Source: Nemopilema nomurai (taxonomy: Eukaryota; Cnidaria; Scyphozoa; Rhizostomeae; Rhizostomatidae). From it: a DNA stretch of 64,000 nucleotides. This document shows positions 23,299-36,310 of the stretch, one piece after another. The translations under genes were made by a program, and so were the position numbers. The stretch spans positions 889,560 through 953,559 of the forward strand of contig ML133383.1 of NCBI GenBank assembly GCA_003864495.1, in the 5' to 3' direction. Positions within the stretch are counted from its first letter, which is position 1. Each line of letters begins with the position of its first letter. The notes beneath the pieces were generated by a model that searched no databases, was not told where the DNA came from, and saw nothing but the letters and a program-made list of their open reading frames with translations.

Positions 23299-23979
23299 AT
23301 GGAGCACCTAACAGTTGCATTGAGTGAACTGTACAACCGAAAGTCTAGGCCACATCTGCCGAGAATGATCCAGAGTCGGTGCAACGCAAGATCGCTAGTG
23401 GACGCCAGCTCTGCTGCTTCATCAGATCAAGGCCTTGACGAGCGAATACTCTTCGCTTACAAGAGTGTCGAACGCACTGTCACTCTACCCATTGTCAAAC
23501 CGACAGACCACTGTACAAACTTTGATATAAACTCGAATATTGATGGAAGCTCTTTTAGAATTTCGCAGCTAGCTCGGACTGCAGCGGAGGAACGCCAGAG
23601 GGAACCCAGTGACGTTGTTATTGTTCAGTTGTATGACGAAAAGGATGTTAAACGAGATGCAATAATATTCAAAGGGGCAAATCAAGATGGGAAGCACTCT
23701 CCCCTTGTGCGGTCACCCAGACAGCATAAAAGGGCAGTCCTCAGACGAGACTTGCCAGATGGTTGCGATAAATCCCCTAGCTTGCGAAGAGCTTCGGCTC
23801 CGGTTGTAGAACAGAGTAAATTTCGATCCAGAAGTGAATCAATCGTTGTCAACGGGTTTACGCAAATGGACTTAAAGAAGCACAACGAGCGACACAGGCA
23901 AAGACTCAACAGCTACGTCCCAACGGAGGAGCAACGATCAAGGAGCATTGTTGAGGAATGGTTGAAGAGCCTGCCTTAA
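23299..23979 (+). CDS. Intronless hypothetical protein, 226 aa, basic and Ser-rich
   Basis: Uninterrupted frame from ATG at 23299 (context gaagATGG, favourable) to TAA at 23977-23979. I do not recognise a family. The N-terminus reads MEHLTVALSELYNRKSRPHL. There is no signal peptide or membrane segment, so it is probably cytosolic or nuclear. The middle holds a hydrophobic DVVIVQLYDEKDVKRDAIIF stretch that could be a beta strand-turn-strand. The C-terminal half is rich in R/K-R-x-S motifs (RRASAP near 163-168, FRSRSES near 175-181), which look like basophilic-kinase or 14-3-3 sites, and the tail reads RSRSIVEEWLKSLP. Balanced codon choice and lack of low complexity support a real gene. Being single-exon in an intron-rich region it could be a retrocopy, but no poly-A tract or flanking duplication is evident. 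Confidence 0.7.
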   Translation: MEHLTVALSELYNRKSRPHLPRMIQSRCNARSLVDASSAASSDQGLDERILFAYKSVERTVTLPIVKPTDHCTNFDINSNIDGSSFRISQLARTAAEERQREPSDVVIVQLYDEKDVKRDAIIFKGANQDGKHSPLVRSPRQHKRAVLRRDLPDGCDKSPSLRRASAPVVEQSKFRSRSESIVVNGFTQMDLKKHNERHRQRLNSYVPTEEQRSRSIVEEWLKSLP

Positions 23980-25192
23980 TCTCAGTTATCCTATGTATAA
24001 AAATGGTACCCAAATAATTACACAAGTCCGCTTATTCTATATAAATCAGGTAATGTTCAAACCGGTCGTCTTAAACCACCCCAGTACCCCTTTGCTTTGA
24101 ATAGTGTCAAATCCACGGTTATCTTTACCTTGTCACACCGACTTTAGAATTCAATGTAATATTGAGACATCGTTGTACCAATCACCGTTGTTCTAAGCAA
24201 AATCATAATACCATGTCGGGAAAGTAACAAGAAAAATCAATTGTAACAAACATTTCAGAGCTTTGTATGAGTTGACTTTAAATGAAATTTAGTGCTGCTT
24301 GTTAATCTGAATGTGATCTGAAGCAATGTTTCAGGCATTTATTTCAAAGTCAGTTCTTTGTCACTGCCAAAGTGAGCCACGATAATGTCTGATCTAGACG
24401 TATGACCTTTATATGTGACCTTTGTGGCCACTGTGCGACCTTTATATCGTACCAACCATTAATATATTGCAATATATAAAAATAAGGAATTAGCTTCCTG
24501 TCATCTGTCGGCTTAATGACAAAATAAGCTGGTATTTACCAGTTTAAATATTCAGTCTTTTGAACAATTTGTTTTAGTGTCGAGTTTGCATTGGCTTAAA
24601 GTATGGTAATCTCTCGGACACAAATAGATCGAGCGAGAACACTGAAAAACGGTCAAAAAGGAATACGATTGATCTGGATAAATCTTTGAATGTATTCATG
24701 AAATTCGTCAAAAGACACTTGGATAAACCTATGGATGAGTGCAAATGTGTTGATTGAACTGGTGGCTCAATGGATTTTCGCTCATTGGCCTTGTTCCCAA
24801 TGTACCATGTAGAAAACACCATCATTTCAGTACACATTTCAACTACTCTCCTTGTTGGTTTATCTGTCGTTGTCAAAGTAGACTTAGTTTACTAATAAAG
24901 CTCAGCAAGTCTTTTTCTCAACCCAGACAAAACAATATTGCCCGAAGTAGCTCATATTCAGAAAGGGTAGGGCTGTTAAGAGGCATTTTCATGCATAAAG
25001 CTAAAAAATAAATGTCTGGTGCAGCATCCTTTATTTAGAGCCATTTGTAAGGTTAACCCTTTGCACACAATTGCGAGCAAAGTCATGAGGTCGAAGTTCC
25101 TTGCTTTCCTGCTATCATTCCAATTCTTAAAAGATTGAGTTTTTTGTTATCTTCTGTATTTAATTATTTCTAAATTTGCTTGCATCCTGTCT

Positions 25193-25318
25193 CTATTCAA
25201 TCCATGGATCTGGAAACGAATCTCTTACATAGTCTGAATCTTGTTGGCCACTTCGCCTCCCCGACAAATCAAGCGGAGGAGGAAATCCCGGCAACCATTG
25301 CGAAATTGATATTGGCAT
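25193..25318 (-). CDS. Possible small peptide or terminal exon
   Basis: Forty-one codons from ATG 25316-25318 to TAG. The sequence is compositionally protein-like (SQWLPGFPPPLDLSGRR then acidic PDPWIE end) and the frame is open upstream to 25387. There is no recognised family and no partner exon was found, so it may be chance. Confidence 0.2.
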   Translation of the reverse strand: MPISISQWLPGFPPPLDLSGRRSGQQDSDYVRDSFPDPWIE

Positions 25319-28300
25319 AAAAGACAAAATGGCGTTGAATCGAGAAATACGCAAGGTTTGGTTCTGAATTATTTTCTTAAAGTTCAAGGCATTCTTTTTA
25401 TCTAGCTAGTTAAAATTTTATTTGGAGCAAATGCAACCAAAGTAAGGATATTCTTGCTTAGGAAAGGATAGGATTGCGAATGCGCCGCAGCCGAATCATT
25501 TAATAAGATTTTTAATGTCTGATATTAGCAACAATCCTACGGATCCACAAACTTCTGACCAAACTTCCTCTTTTCAAGCAATTTTCTGCCGTTTACTAGC
25601 AGTAGCTGACAATGATATACTCTCCTGATTAGAAAGGTCCTTAAGCAGTGTAGCGTCCCCCTCTTTAGTGGACCGAGAGGAATACTTATGATTTGAATAT
25701 TCGAATACATCTTATAAAATTGTAAATAAAGGCCGACTGGGGCAAGCATTTATACAAAAGCCGCACGAAAATGCTTGCTGACGTCTTTTTTCCATTGTTA
25801 TTATATCTGTTACACTTTAAGGAGAATAATGTATTCCGACAAGTTTTTCAAGTGTTTACCCTGGAATTTGTGAGTATCCCCAACTTCTTCGCTTGCCTTT
25901 TAAGTTTTACCTACATATTAAAATATTTACATATGTTAATCGGCGGAAGATTGCTCTCTCGGTTCACCTAATGCTCGTTCTGAGAAATTTGATTGGCTTT
26001 AGAAATTTCCTGGTGTCAAGGCCATTTATTTTCAGAACGGAGTCAGAAACAAGGGGGAGGGGAAAGTTAAGGCTACAAATTTTTCAAAAAGAGAACGTTT
26101 ATTGGTGAATTCATTGAGGAAAAATCTTTGTTAGTTCATTTGTTAGTTTGAAAGATCAATTTTCTGGTGCACCCCAAGGTCAACCACCCCAAATTTCGAT
26201 AATCAAAACAATTTGGTGCTCATCTTGCTAATACTAGGAAACTCTTTTGAATATTGCCCTTGAATTCTATTACGATATAAAGCACACATTTGAACATCTG
26301 CACGTGATATTAATTGTTCTTATACGTTGGTAACAGTTTTTTTACTGGACCAACATAATAAAAAATTCATAATAAAAAAAATGAACCAACAGGGTGACGC
26401 CACATCGATGTTGGCCCCTAAATGTTGGCGAAACTTACGAATGGGGATTCTACTTAAACAGTTTAATGTTTGAGTTTAATGAAACGGTGCATTACAGAGC
26501 ACCCCATCCCCATCCAACTGTCCTGGTATTTGCAGAAGCCCATGTTTCATTGGTAATGGCAGGTTTATAAAGACAATGACGTGCTGGCAGAATCCCGATT
26601 CTTAATTTTTGTCCTAAATCTTCACTTTATACTCGTAATGTCGTTAACTTGAGAGATCTGAGAAGCCTATTGTAAAAGGACTCCATGTAAGGATTCTTCC
26701 TCGTGCCCAATGTTTCTTTTCAACTTGCTCTAAAAAGGTAAAGACTGTGTCCTATTAACAGCATGAATAGGTGCTGTGGCAAATGCAACATAAATATATA
26801 CGAAATACAATGAAGTGTTTACAAAACATCGACAGCATAAATTCTCTCACGTTTTCTAAAATCCTTGTCTAGACAACAGAAATATGTTTCGACACAAGGT
26901 GACAGTTGGGAGTGAAACAAAAACAGCTGGATCAACAAGACCCAACACGCCCAGATCAGATAAGTGCCCTTATACCACTTTTAACCCCAATCCAAAAACA
27001 AGTAAACCAATCAACAGTTAAAGATTTATTTGACTGAAGACAAAAGTAACAAAACAGAGTTTTGAATCATGCATGCTCGGCTATGGATGCAGATCAAATC
27101 TTAATGTTTGCTTACACGATACGAAATTCACTTCATATGAGATTTGTTATACACCAGGTAGGCCTTATGTTCACACAAATGTTAATTGTGAATTTCGATT
27201 CTGATGTGGAGAATCTGTGAAAAGTGAACTGTATTAGAGAACAATTTTCGTCTAGGAGAAAGGGTGCTTATTTTTGGCTAGAAAGCGGCTTCAACTTGAA
27301 ATTTTCTCACTTTACTTGGCATCGCCTTCGATTTGCGTTATTTCCCTATTTAAAAAACTAAATTAAAGCAATCATTTATCTCAGTCTTTCATGACGAGTT
27401 CTTTCTTCGGAGAATTGTGCTTCTACCCATTAAATATCGGTTGCTCATGAATTTCATAAAATGTCAAACCGATATGTGGCTTGGTTAAAAAAACGTTATT
27501 CACAGAGATTAGAGAAGATAGCCCCCAAATCCACTGCGTGAGCTTTTGCCCCTCTGTAAAAATAGAATTGCCCCTTAAAACTACATCCAGAACAAACTAG
27601 GCAGATTAGCCTCGGAATAACAAGAGCCTCGCATCGAGACAAAGAAAGGCGTCACGCACAACCACGCACCGGGACAACAACAACAGCATCAGTAAAATTG
27701 CGAAAGGCCCAATGCCCAGACATAGTGCGAAGAGGCCAAGTCCTCTAGCAGTTTGTCATATAGCAGCTTCATCTAAGCAGCTGCATCTAAATCAACTTCT
27801 TATATTTGTGCCAATGTTTATTTAATGTTTTTCTAAATCGAAGTTTGCTAAGAGGGGCGCACCACCTGTCTCCCTCTGCTCCCGTGCACCTAGTGACATA
27901 GAATGCACATCTAGCAAATCTAGCCACAATATACTGCATATCTCGATCTAACCATTTCAACTTGAATTCAACGGTACTGCCCCCCTCAGTTTCATTTGGC
28001 GTGTACCCTCAATGTATTGTAGCAACAGTATAAAAAAGTTGGACTAGGATCAGTCAAGATTGGCATGCATTCGCACAAACATTGCTTTTAATGAGAATTC
28101 GAATCGAAAATCATAGATTTGATAGGGGGAATTAAGGCAGATAAGCTTACCACAAACTGCAATGAAATGGCCACTTTGTCTCATGCAATGATAACTTGAT
28201 CACATCACAAATTTAGATGTGAATGGTCATCTCTCTTTTCTAGGGGCTTTATCTATCTGGCAGTATAATGGCCTTATCAATCTCTCGATAGCATTTCTTT

Positions 28301-30580
28301 TGACATAAAGCTGATGGTGGAGTTCAACTTCCTGTGATGAAGGCTCAGAGGTAATTGTATTTGATTTCGTTTACAGATTCAGGCTCCCTCTGTGCGTATT
28401 TTGGCTGTTTATGAATGTGTGTCTCAGTGAAAGAGTGCAACGTTGGAATGATAATGGAAGATTTCAATGCTTTTTAAGATCAGAAAATACATGGCCCTTC
28501 TACCAGACTACAATTTTTTCCACAACAGCTCAAAATATGATTACAATAAAGACGTCTTATGAACAGATTCCTTCATTCAAATGCGCTCTGACTTTCTACT
28601 AATCATCACCCCTTTCTCTGGTGTAATTTCTTTTTGTCGAGTCAAATTTCTTCCTTCCCTCCGCAACTTTCATTTATCAGTCATCCCTCCGCAATTTTTA
28701 TTTTTCAGCCAGTTAATGCTCAAGGTTTATAAACAACTTTCCATTTCTATGAGAATTCTAATTTATCTATCTGCTCATATAGTCACTTTATCAAAGTTGT
28801 TTTAACTGTCCATCAACTGCTACTTCTCATCATGGTCTATATCAGTGAACATGTTTCTAAGATAATTTAGACATCATTGTTCATTGGAAAATCTTCCAAT
28901 AATCCTTCTGTGATCTTGCTTTAGTCGTTTTACCATTTCCTTCATCAATTTTCTGCCAGTCTAACCATCGGTACCCACTTTCCTGTCAACTGCTTGTTTT
29001 TTCTGGCAAAACCTTTTTGATTATCAATTTAACCATTATCTTTCGAATGCATTTGCTACCGAGTCTATATCTTCCCGTATTACTTTGTCTACTCTTTCTC
29101 TAACTTTTGACAATTTTCGTCATCATTTGAAAGACCATTACACATTGTTTCCCTGCAAATTGCTCTCAGACTCTCGTAGCGATTTTCCTTCGAAATGACG
29201 TCATCCCCTTCAAATCCAAGCATCGACTTTTCCCATTTATAAATCTTCTTTCTATCCTATTTGATTTTCTTTACGGATCCTAATTGATTTTCTTTATTTT
29301 TTCTCTTTCCACTCTTCCCTACCATTCTGTATTATTCTGGTTATCTTTCTCCTTCTGAGATTAAGGACTTACTTTCTTGCTCTCTGAGATTAAGGACTCA
29401 AAAGCTTCCTTAATTACTTGTGTTTCTCTATTTATCGTCCTTCCACTCTTTCCTTATTTGATTACCATTTTCTTCCAACTGAAGTATCAACTTTCCTTAT
29501 TGGTGAACTTTACTTAAAACCCATTAGTTATAAAGTTTGCTTTTTATCATTTATTCTCGTTTTCCTTTGATCTTTTGTTTTCGTCATCACTCTCTTTCAA
29601 TCCAAAAGTGAATTTGTAAAAAGCCAATAGGCTTTCTTTTAAATTAATTGACTTTATTTTATGTTCCCTTTTTTAATCTTTCGTCAGTTATTCTACCATT
29701 TTCAAATCGATTGAATGATCTTTCTGTATCAGTTACTTTTTCCTTACTTTCCAGCTCATTTGCTATCGAATTTATTCACTTTGTTTCTAATTTTTTTCCT
29801 TTTCTTTCATCTGTTCTGTTGTTTTTGATATCATTCTTCAGAAGATCTTCCTTCGACTCGATGACTGATTTTCTTTCTTAAAAAGCCATTTTTCCAAGTG
29901 ATTGGCTAGCTAGTTTATTTGGCTTTCTTTATCAATTGTTTTTACGCTTATTCTCAATCAAACGATCGTCATCATCCTTTTTATCATATCAAGTAAAATT
30001 GCCGGGATTGCTTTCAACTGCTTACGATATTTCGAAGTACATTTGTTTGTTTGAAATTGACACTTTAGTTGTACGAAACATAATAACAAAGTTGTGGTGC
30101 ACTAAAAAAGCTAAAAGTTTAGAAACAAATAAAGCTTTGAATATAAAAGTTAATCTTAGTACTGAGAGGAAAATTTGAAGAAATTCAATTCCAAGTGGTT
30201 CGTTGATTGCAGAAAAGCCTTGCACATCTTCCGAAAGACTTCCGCAAAATGACCTAAAACTTTTGATTGTTGCGTTGTCTTCTTACGTCATCACCTTGCG
30301 TTTTTACCAGAAACACACTGCTTGGGAAATATATTTGATGTATAAAGATTTTTCTTTGTTTTGTAGTGACTCGTTTGTCTGCTTTCCATTGTGACACCAT
30401 GTCGTGCTGACACATCTTTTCCCCCTCCTCAGCCTAGACTGTTCCATGCCCATTACAACATCATTTCATCAATCTCTCTCATCCCTCATCAGCAAATTTA
30501 TCTTTAGAATAACCAATATACATATAATTATAAAATCATTCTGTCAGAAACAGAGTCAGAGCTACAGAAGACAGCGTCTT

Positions 30581-30586
<6 letters not shown>

Positions 30587-30628
<42 letters not shown>
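30587..30628. repeat. CT dinucleotide microsatellite
   Basis: About 20 uninterrupted CT repeats within the pyrimidine-rich region, ending in CGGTG. Confidence 0.95.
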
Positions 30629-30633
<5 letters not shown>

Positions 30634-31489
30634 TCTCTGCACGTTAAAAAAGACAACTATGGCTCGGATCGTCCATAGAGGCTGAGCAACGCAGTCGGTA
30701 GAAACCCACCTCAACAAGATCTGCATCAATAATAACCTTATAATAGATAAATATTATTTATGATATCATTGTATGGTATCGTTGTTTTCCCGTTTTTAAA
30801 GCTCAGTTGTCAATATATCAAGGCTTGGCTTTTTTCCAGTTTCGAGATTTTCACCCATAAGTTTGACTTCCTTCATAAACTTTCTTTTCAAACCATTAGC
30901 TATCAAGGCTTTCTGTGCTTCTTGTGTATTTTTTCAACTTCCCTTTCACTTTTTTCTTTTCAATTGCTCCATCATTTTGGCTATAGCTTTTTCTCAACAC
31001 TAGGATTAATTGTTTCGTTATTAAGGTATCACTAGGTGCACATTTATCGTATTCTCATTTTCTGACCAGTTTCCTCCTCACTTTGAGCAAGGTTTTTTGA
31101 CTGACTTTGTAAATTTGTAAATCAGCATAAAGTTTGTTAATCTTGTTAATCTGTCACCTAATCATTGACCGTATATTCTTTTTGGAGAATTTTTCCTAAT
31201 TTTCCTACCCTTTTTCAGTTGCTTTGCATGCTTATTTTTTTAAAAGCAATCTTCTTCATCTATTAGCATTGTCATTTGTTGTGTTTTTGTTCATGCTGGA
31301 AAGACAGATAATCCTTTTTCATGTCTGGGACTTTAGGACATCACATGAACTGCTCTTGCAAATGCATTTCTGTAACAATGCCCCTGAACATGTTTATTAG
31401 CGGGCACTTTTTAGCCCTCAAGAGATCACGTCTCTCTTTGTTTTATGGGCAGCAATACAGCAAAGCGCGCCTTCACTTCTTGCTGGGGG

Positions 31490-31536
31490 TATAAATACCT
31501 TCGCCCTCCAAATGCTCGCCCTTTGCCTTGTGTCCT
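31490..31536 (+). promoter_or_regulatory. Candidate TATA promoter and first exon
   Basis: TATAAATA at 31490-31497 in a GC-richer setting (TGCTGGGGGTATAAATACC) is followed within 40 bp by CCTTGTGTCCTGG and a consensus donor (gtgagt at 31537). The donor context (CTGG gtgag) resembles the donors of the duplicated mini-exons at 34.5-36.3 kb (CTG gtgag), so this could start a transcript across them. An ATG at 31512 opens a short hydrophobic frame (MLALCLVSWVSG), but it lies near or before the expected transcription start. Confidence 0.3.
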
Positions 31537-31599
31537 GGGTGAGTGGAAGGACCTCTGCAAAAGAATTGACGAGCGTTTTCTTCAACTATGGTAGGAAGC

Positions 31600-34550
31600 A
31601 AACTATCATCTCAGAACTCTCCTTTTGAATTTTCAATCCTGTTCCGATACCCTCTATTACCGCTCTTTGAAATAGCAAGTCAAGCTTGCGAATATTGAGT
31701 AAATATAGCATGAATTGCAAACCTCTCCGCTTCTATCATGGCCTAAAATTTTGTGCCACACAACGGCCTAAATTTGTGTGGTGACGTTAATTGTTTTCCA
31801 AATGAACCGCTAGAAGTGGCCACCTTTTTAACTAAATAATGAAGAAGCAACATTTTTGGTGCAAAATTTAATTTTTTACCTTTATTATTGTGTATTCAAA
31901 ACAACAGTTCAAGAAACATCGCAATCTCAACACATGTAAACTAGAATGAATTAACTCTATCCAAATTACAATTAACTTGCTTACCTATTTTTTCATGCTA
32001 TTCAATTAATGAAAATTATCTTCTCACTTTTCTTCACATAATTTTTAAATAGAGCGCCAATTTTTCATCTTATTTTCTGTCGTTATTGAGCTTTGATATA
32101 ATTACATTTTATCAAATTATAGTTGATATTTTATCTTATTAACATATTACTTAATATAAGCAAAAATATTCATTAATCTTTCACTTCGAACTTATATTTC
32201 ATCAAAGTTCTTACCATCAAATTCTTGATAAATTTTTTGTTCTCAACAGCAAGAACAAAGCTAATGCACATGAGCGAAAAGACTGCCAAGTGAAATGATC
32301 TGAAGTATGTTTCATTTTTTTAAAATTGGTTATGTAAAAGAACCAAGGCATTAAAACTTCACTGTCAAGTATGCTTTGACGTTATTTATTGCCACTGTTT
32401 TGTATATTGCATTTTGAAAATGTTCCGTTTATCTCCATGACTGCTTTTTGATGGTAACAATGCATCGAGATAATATTACAAACAATCTTTGAATAATAAG
32501 GACAAGATAACTTTCCTGAAGTGATCTTTTTTCTGCAGACTGCAAATAAAATTTGCTGTATTGTCATTTATTTCACGTACTTCTGTCATAAATTGTGTAC
32601 GTTGGCCATTTGTTTGAAAAAGACGCTCTAGATAACTATTGAAATTCTATACTTACTTGATCAACAACTGCTGCAAGAGAGGCAATGAATTGAGCTTATT
32701 AACAGTTTTTGTGACTCATTAACTAGATTAGCTGGTGCGCATTAAAGCTGCAAAGTTAGTTAATTAATAATCCACAAAAAGAGTTGGTAGCAAAAATTTA
32801 CAATTAGCATAACTTCACTACTATCAACGTTTATGGTTAAGAAAACTGCATCTTTTTTCTAATCTAAGGGTCAAATAGTTGACAAAGCGACTTGTTTCCT
32901 TGCTTTTCTACAAACATTTTTTGTTAGCCCTTGGAATCACCTGATGTATCTTTTGGATGTAGGCCTAAGAATGGCTTTGTCGTGGTTGTTGCGTTGGTTG
33001 GTTGGTGTGGATGGTGGTGGTTGTTGTCTGATTGTTGGCTGAAAGGGAGTTTTGTTAAGGTGGTTCGGTGGATGGAAGGTACATCAAGTGAGACCAAGGG
33101 CAGCACAAGAATGTTTTTACTCTACAAAATTTAACAATATAAACAAATGCACAACAAGATCTCAAATGCATTGAAACAGGCCATTTACAAAAATATGTTT
33201 TCGAAAATTTAATTGACATTTCTCTTCTTCAAAGACCTTTTCTTTATGAAAATCAAATCGTAATACTGGCTGGCATTTGTTTGGTTTAGATGATGCTACA
33301 AAAATTTCTTATAAGTCAGTTTAGTGTAGTGAACATGCAGGCTGATTAATTCATGCATTTACCAAGCTTTAAATCAAATATCTGTCCAAAAGTGCAAAAA
33401 GATGTGCTAAAAACCATATTGCAGTTGAATTTGGGCAATTTTCCGTAGCTTGAGGTTATCAATCTTTGGCTCGCAATGTTATGTATTTATTTATGTAAAA
33501 ACAAGTATTTTCAAGTCCCGTAGCAAAATAATTGGAAGAGTCGATGCGTTTTAAACCTTTCTTGAATGCTAAGTATTTGAATCCAACTTAAAATGATTCG
33601 AAAAAGTAGTTAAGTGTCTTATGACGACAAATATTTATGCCTCAAAGTAAAAAAGTGCTCAAAGCCTTTGAATTTAATCTAATTTTTGCTTCACCTGTTA
33701 CTTGGTATCATTTATAAAAGTTTTTGCAGTCCATTTTTTACGAAATAAGAATGTTTGATAAATGTCTTATTTTTACTAAAAGTATGGTTGTCATTCATGC
33801 CCATAAATGTTGCATGAGAAAAGAAGATTATTTTTAATAGTACAAGATAAAATAATGTCCGAAGTTCCCTTCCAAAAATCAAGAACGGACATATCATTAT
33901 GACATTTTGTTATTGACGAACCTTTAATATACATCTTGATATTAATAGTATAGCCTTTATATACTCTAATAACTCTTATTATGACATATAAAAATGTATA
34001 TTCCTTTTCCAGGTCTGGTTTTTGGAAAAATTCATGGTATTTCTTTTTCTCCCTCTACCTATAAAATCCTTGTGTTTATGTCTTTGTTTACTTTCTACGT
34101 TCTACAAAAGAGACCTGAACTGATGTTGAAGAAAGTCAAAGACATGGTTAGTATTTTTCTGTCTTCCTTTCGAACAACTTTGAAAAACCATAAATGAAAA
34201 TTTCGTTTTAGCAGTTTAACAATTTTCTAAAAGCTTCATATGACTGCCGGAAACTCCCCCCCCCCCCTTGAATCGGTAAGTTTTCAAATCTTTTTACCGA
34301 AATCTTTTTACCTGTCTTTATTTTGATGATCTTTTATTAAGTGAATAGCTTTTTAGCTTCTATAATCTTTGCACAGATTTACTTATTCAATCTTATCTAA
34401 ATGCTTGTCTAACTTACTTTTTTACTACCAGATGGATTTCTGGTTGTCGTTTCTTCCTTCAAGAATTTCTCATTTTCTTGGCTTCATGCATGATTGCTCC
34501 TTTCTTCCTTAAAAGTTTTCCAAGTAGCTGCTTCTTACGTCTTTTATATC
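31600..34550. other. AT-rich stretch with no firm gene
   Basis: No supported gene. At 32925-33105 the plus strand is GT-rich (TTGGTTGGTTGGTGTGG type). Its complement would encode a Thr/Pro/His-rich stretch (PHQPTNATTTTKP), comparable with another Thr/Pro-rich stretch on the minus strand near 37380-37450. Neither could be connected to further exons. A run of C at 34257-34268 is a homopolymer. Confidence 0.4.
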
Positions 34551-34559
34551 CAAGCAGGT

Positions 34560-36310
34560 TTTTTCTCCCCTTCAACTTTCATCAGAAAAAGCGGTGAGCT
34601 CTCAAGGACAGTTAATTTGTTCTTGTTTTACTTTAAAGATTATTTTTTGCTTGATAAATTTGCTCCCTAATGCTTGACTTGGACGCCAGTATGATTCAGA
34701 TGGTTGCTTAAATAGCAAAGGTAGGCGAAGCTTCTTTCTATCTTTTGCTCCATAATATTTTCTGTAACTTTTGCATATTTTCTTTCATTTCTTTTTTGAA
34801 GAATGTTTTTTTTTACTAATGTAGGTGGAGTCCACTGACATAAAAATCTTCGTAAGAACTTTGAACAGTATATGCTTAATAATTTGTGCATTTGCTCCTA
34901 AATGAATGCGTGAAACTGATGAAGTTTATTTTAGGTGGTTGTATAATTATCAAAGGTAAGTGTAACGTCTTTTGTATGTTTATATTCTTCTTCATTTTCT
35001 TCCATGCCAACTCATGTTAGTTTTTCGTTTTTGCATTTGTTTTTGCCTTTTTACCTATGTAGGCTCACTTCGATGACACAAAGATTCTCTTTTACTTAAG
35101 TACTTTAAACTTTACTTGCTTAGCAATTTTTTAATTCAATGTTTATCAATCAATCATTGACATTATTGCCACAGAATTTTGCAATCCTTTGCTGTAGGCC
35201 TAGATTTTTGCAGTATAAAGATGTCTCGATAATATAAAATGATTTGTTATTCCTTTTATCATGGCTTGAAAATGCATCGCTTTTAAATTTCAAGCCATTG
35301 ATAAAATGCTGACATGCAAATAATAACATTCGATACAACTATTTGTTGTCTTAGAGCAAAGCTTCTTAAATCCTGCAAATTTTAAATACTATCATTTCAC
35401 TGTTTCAAAATGACAACATTTATTTATACTTTATTTACCTCATCGAAGCATTTCCTGTAGTAGGTTTTTGCAAGGGTGCTTTAAAGAACTTAAAGAAAGA
35501 CCTTCTGGTGAGTTTCAATAAAGCTTCTAATTTTACTTTTATTGGTTTCATTGCTTTTTTATTAATTTTTCAATTGTCAGACACTATTTAATAGTGATTT
35601 TGTGAAGCTTTAGGTAGTTTCTACTTACTCCAATTTATTGCGAAACAATTTATTTCAGTTTTGAATACAAAGTCTATGTCACCTTTTCGCGACACTTGTT
35701 TGCGAATCAGCACATTATGCACATTTCACAAACCATAAAATCACTTCATGATAACAAGCTATGAAACTACGCCTTATTTTCTATTGCTTTTGCCTCTGCT
35801 TATATTGCTTATAATTTTTTATTTTTCTCATTAAACCTCTTTTCTGTAGTAGGTTTTTTCAATTTATGCATTAAAAGAAGTGTAGTAAGAATACACTGGT
35901 GAGTGGAAGTTAGCGTTATCTCTTTTCTTTGTCTTTCTTTTCAACGAGCATAAATGCATACTTTATCTTCAAAATCTAAGAAAACATTCGTTGAATTAAT
36001 CGACATAAAAAACTGCTTTTGTATGCTGTATAAAAACAGGCCTTGGTAATATAATATTATGCATCTTTTGGTTATGATTTGAAAATGTTTTACATTCAAA
36101 CGTCAAGTTATTGATGGCACACTGACAAAAATAGGATACATTTGCTGAATTAGAAAGTGCTTGACAAGTCTTAAAGTTTTTAAATTTTTTAATTATAATT
36201 ACTTTTCAAATATGTATTTCTGTATTTCAGTCTGGCCTGAGAAAAATGTTATGCAAATAAACAAAAGCGTCGAGATTTACTGGTGAGTCGTGTTTTATAT
36301 ATCATTATCC
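34560..36310 (+). repeat. Duplicated modules carrying exon-like mini-segments
   Basis: Two nested duplication patterns. A unit of about 236 bp is tandemly duplicated (34680-34915 and 34916-35150, with part of an earlier copy). Each copy has TGGTTG-TAA-TA-CAAAG before a gtagg/gtaag donor at 34721 or 34955, then a second exon-like block after atgtag at 34825 or 35063. A second family, spaced about 385 bp, has segments of 45-50 nt after (t)ag at about 35463, 35851 and 36231, each ending in CTG followed by gtgag. Reading frames do not persist between copies (GFCKGALKNLKKDLL in one, stops in another), which favours a non-coding, spliced transcript or decayed coding exons. Confidence 0.45.
35254..35306 (+). 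ncRNA. Near-perfect RNA hairpin in the mini-module cluster
   Basis: TTTTATCA-TGGCTTGAAA pairs with TTTCAAGCCA-T-TGATAAAA: 18 base pairs with a single bulged base around a 16-nt loop. A diverged copy near 36065-36125 keeps pairing in the upper stem with G-U wobbles (ATGATTTGA against TCAAGTTAT). Both copies are preceded by TAATATAA and followed by CTGACA. The layout (hairpin, ANANNA-like box, hairpin, ACA) recalls an intronic H/ACA snoRNA, or a small-RNA precursor, but neither can be proven by eye. Confidence 0.3.

Larger units (their letters stand above)
23990..31480. other. Long gene-poor stretch, pyrimidine-rich from 28.6 kb
   Basis: No protein gene could be supported beyond the weak frame at 25193-25318. 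From about 28,580 to 31,250 the plus strand becomes conspicuously C+T-rich for more than 2.5 kb, with repeated TTTC, CTTTCC and TTCCTT words but no fixed unit. Open frames here are Phe/Leu/Ser-rich by-products of that bias. A CT dinucleotide run lies at 30587-30628. Confidence 0.5.

Noticed and set aside
24574..24876. Minus-strand 100-codon frame
   Set aside because: No recognised features, unconvincing composition, no supporting exons.
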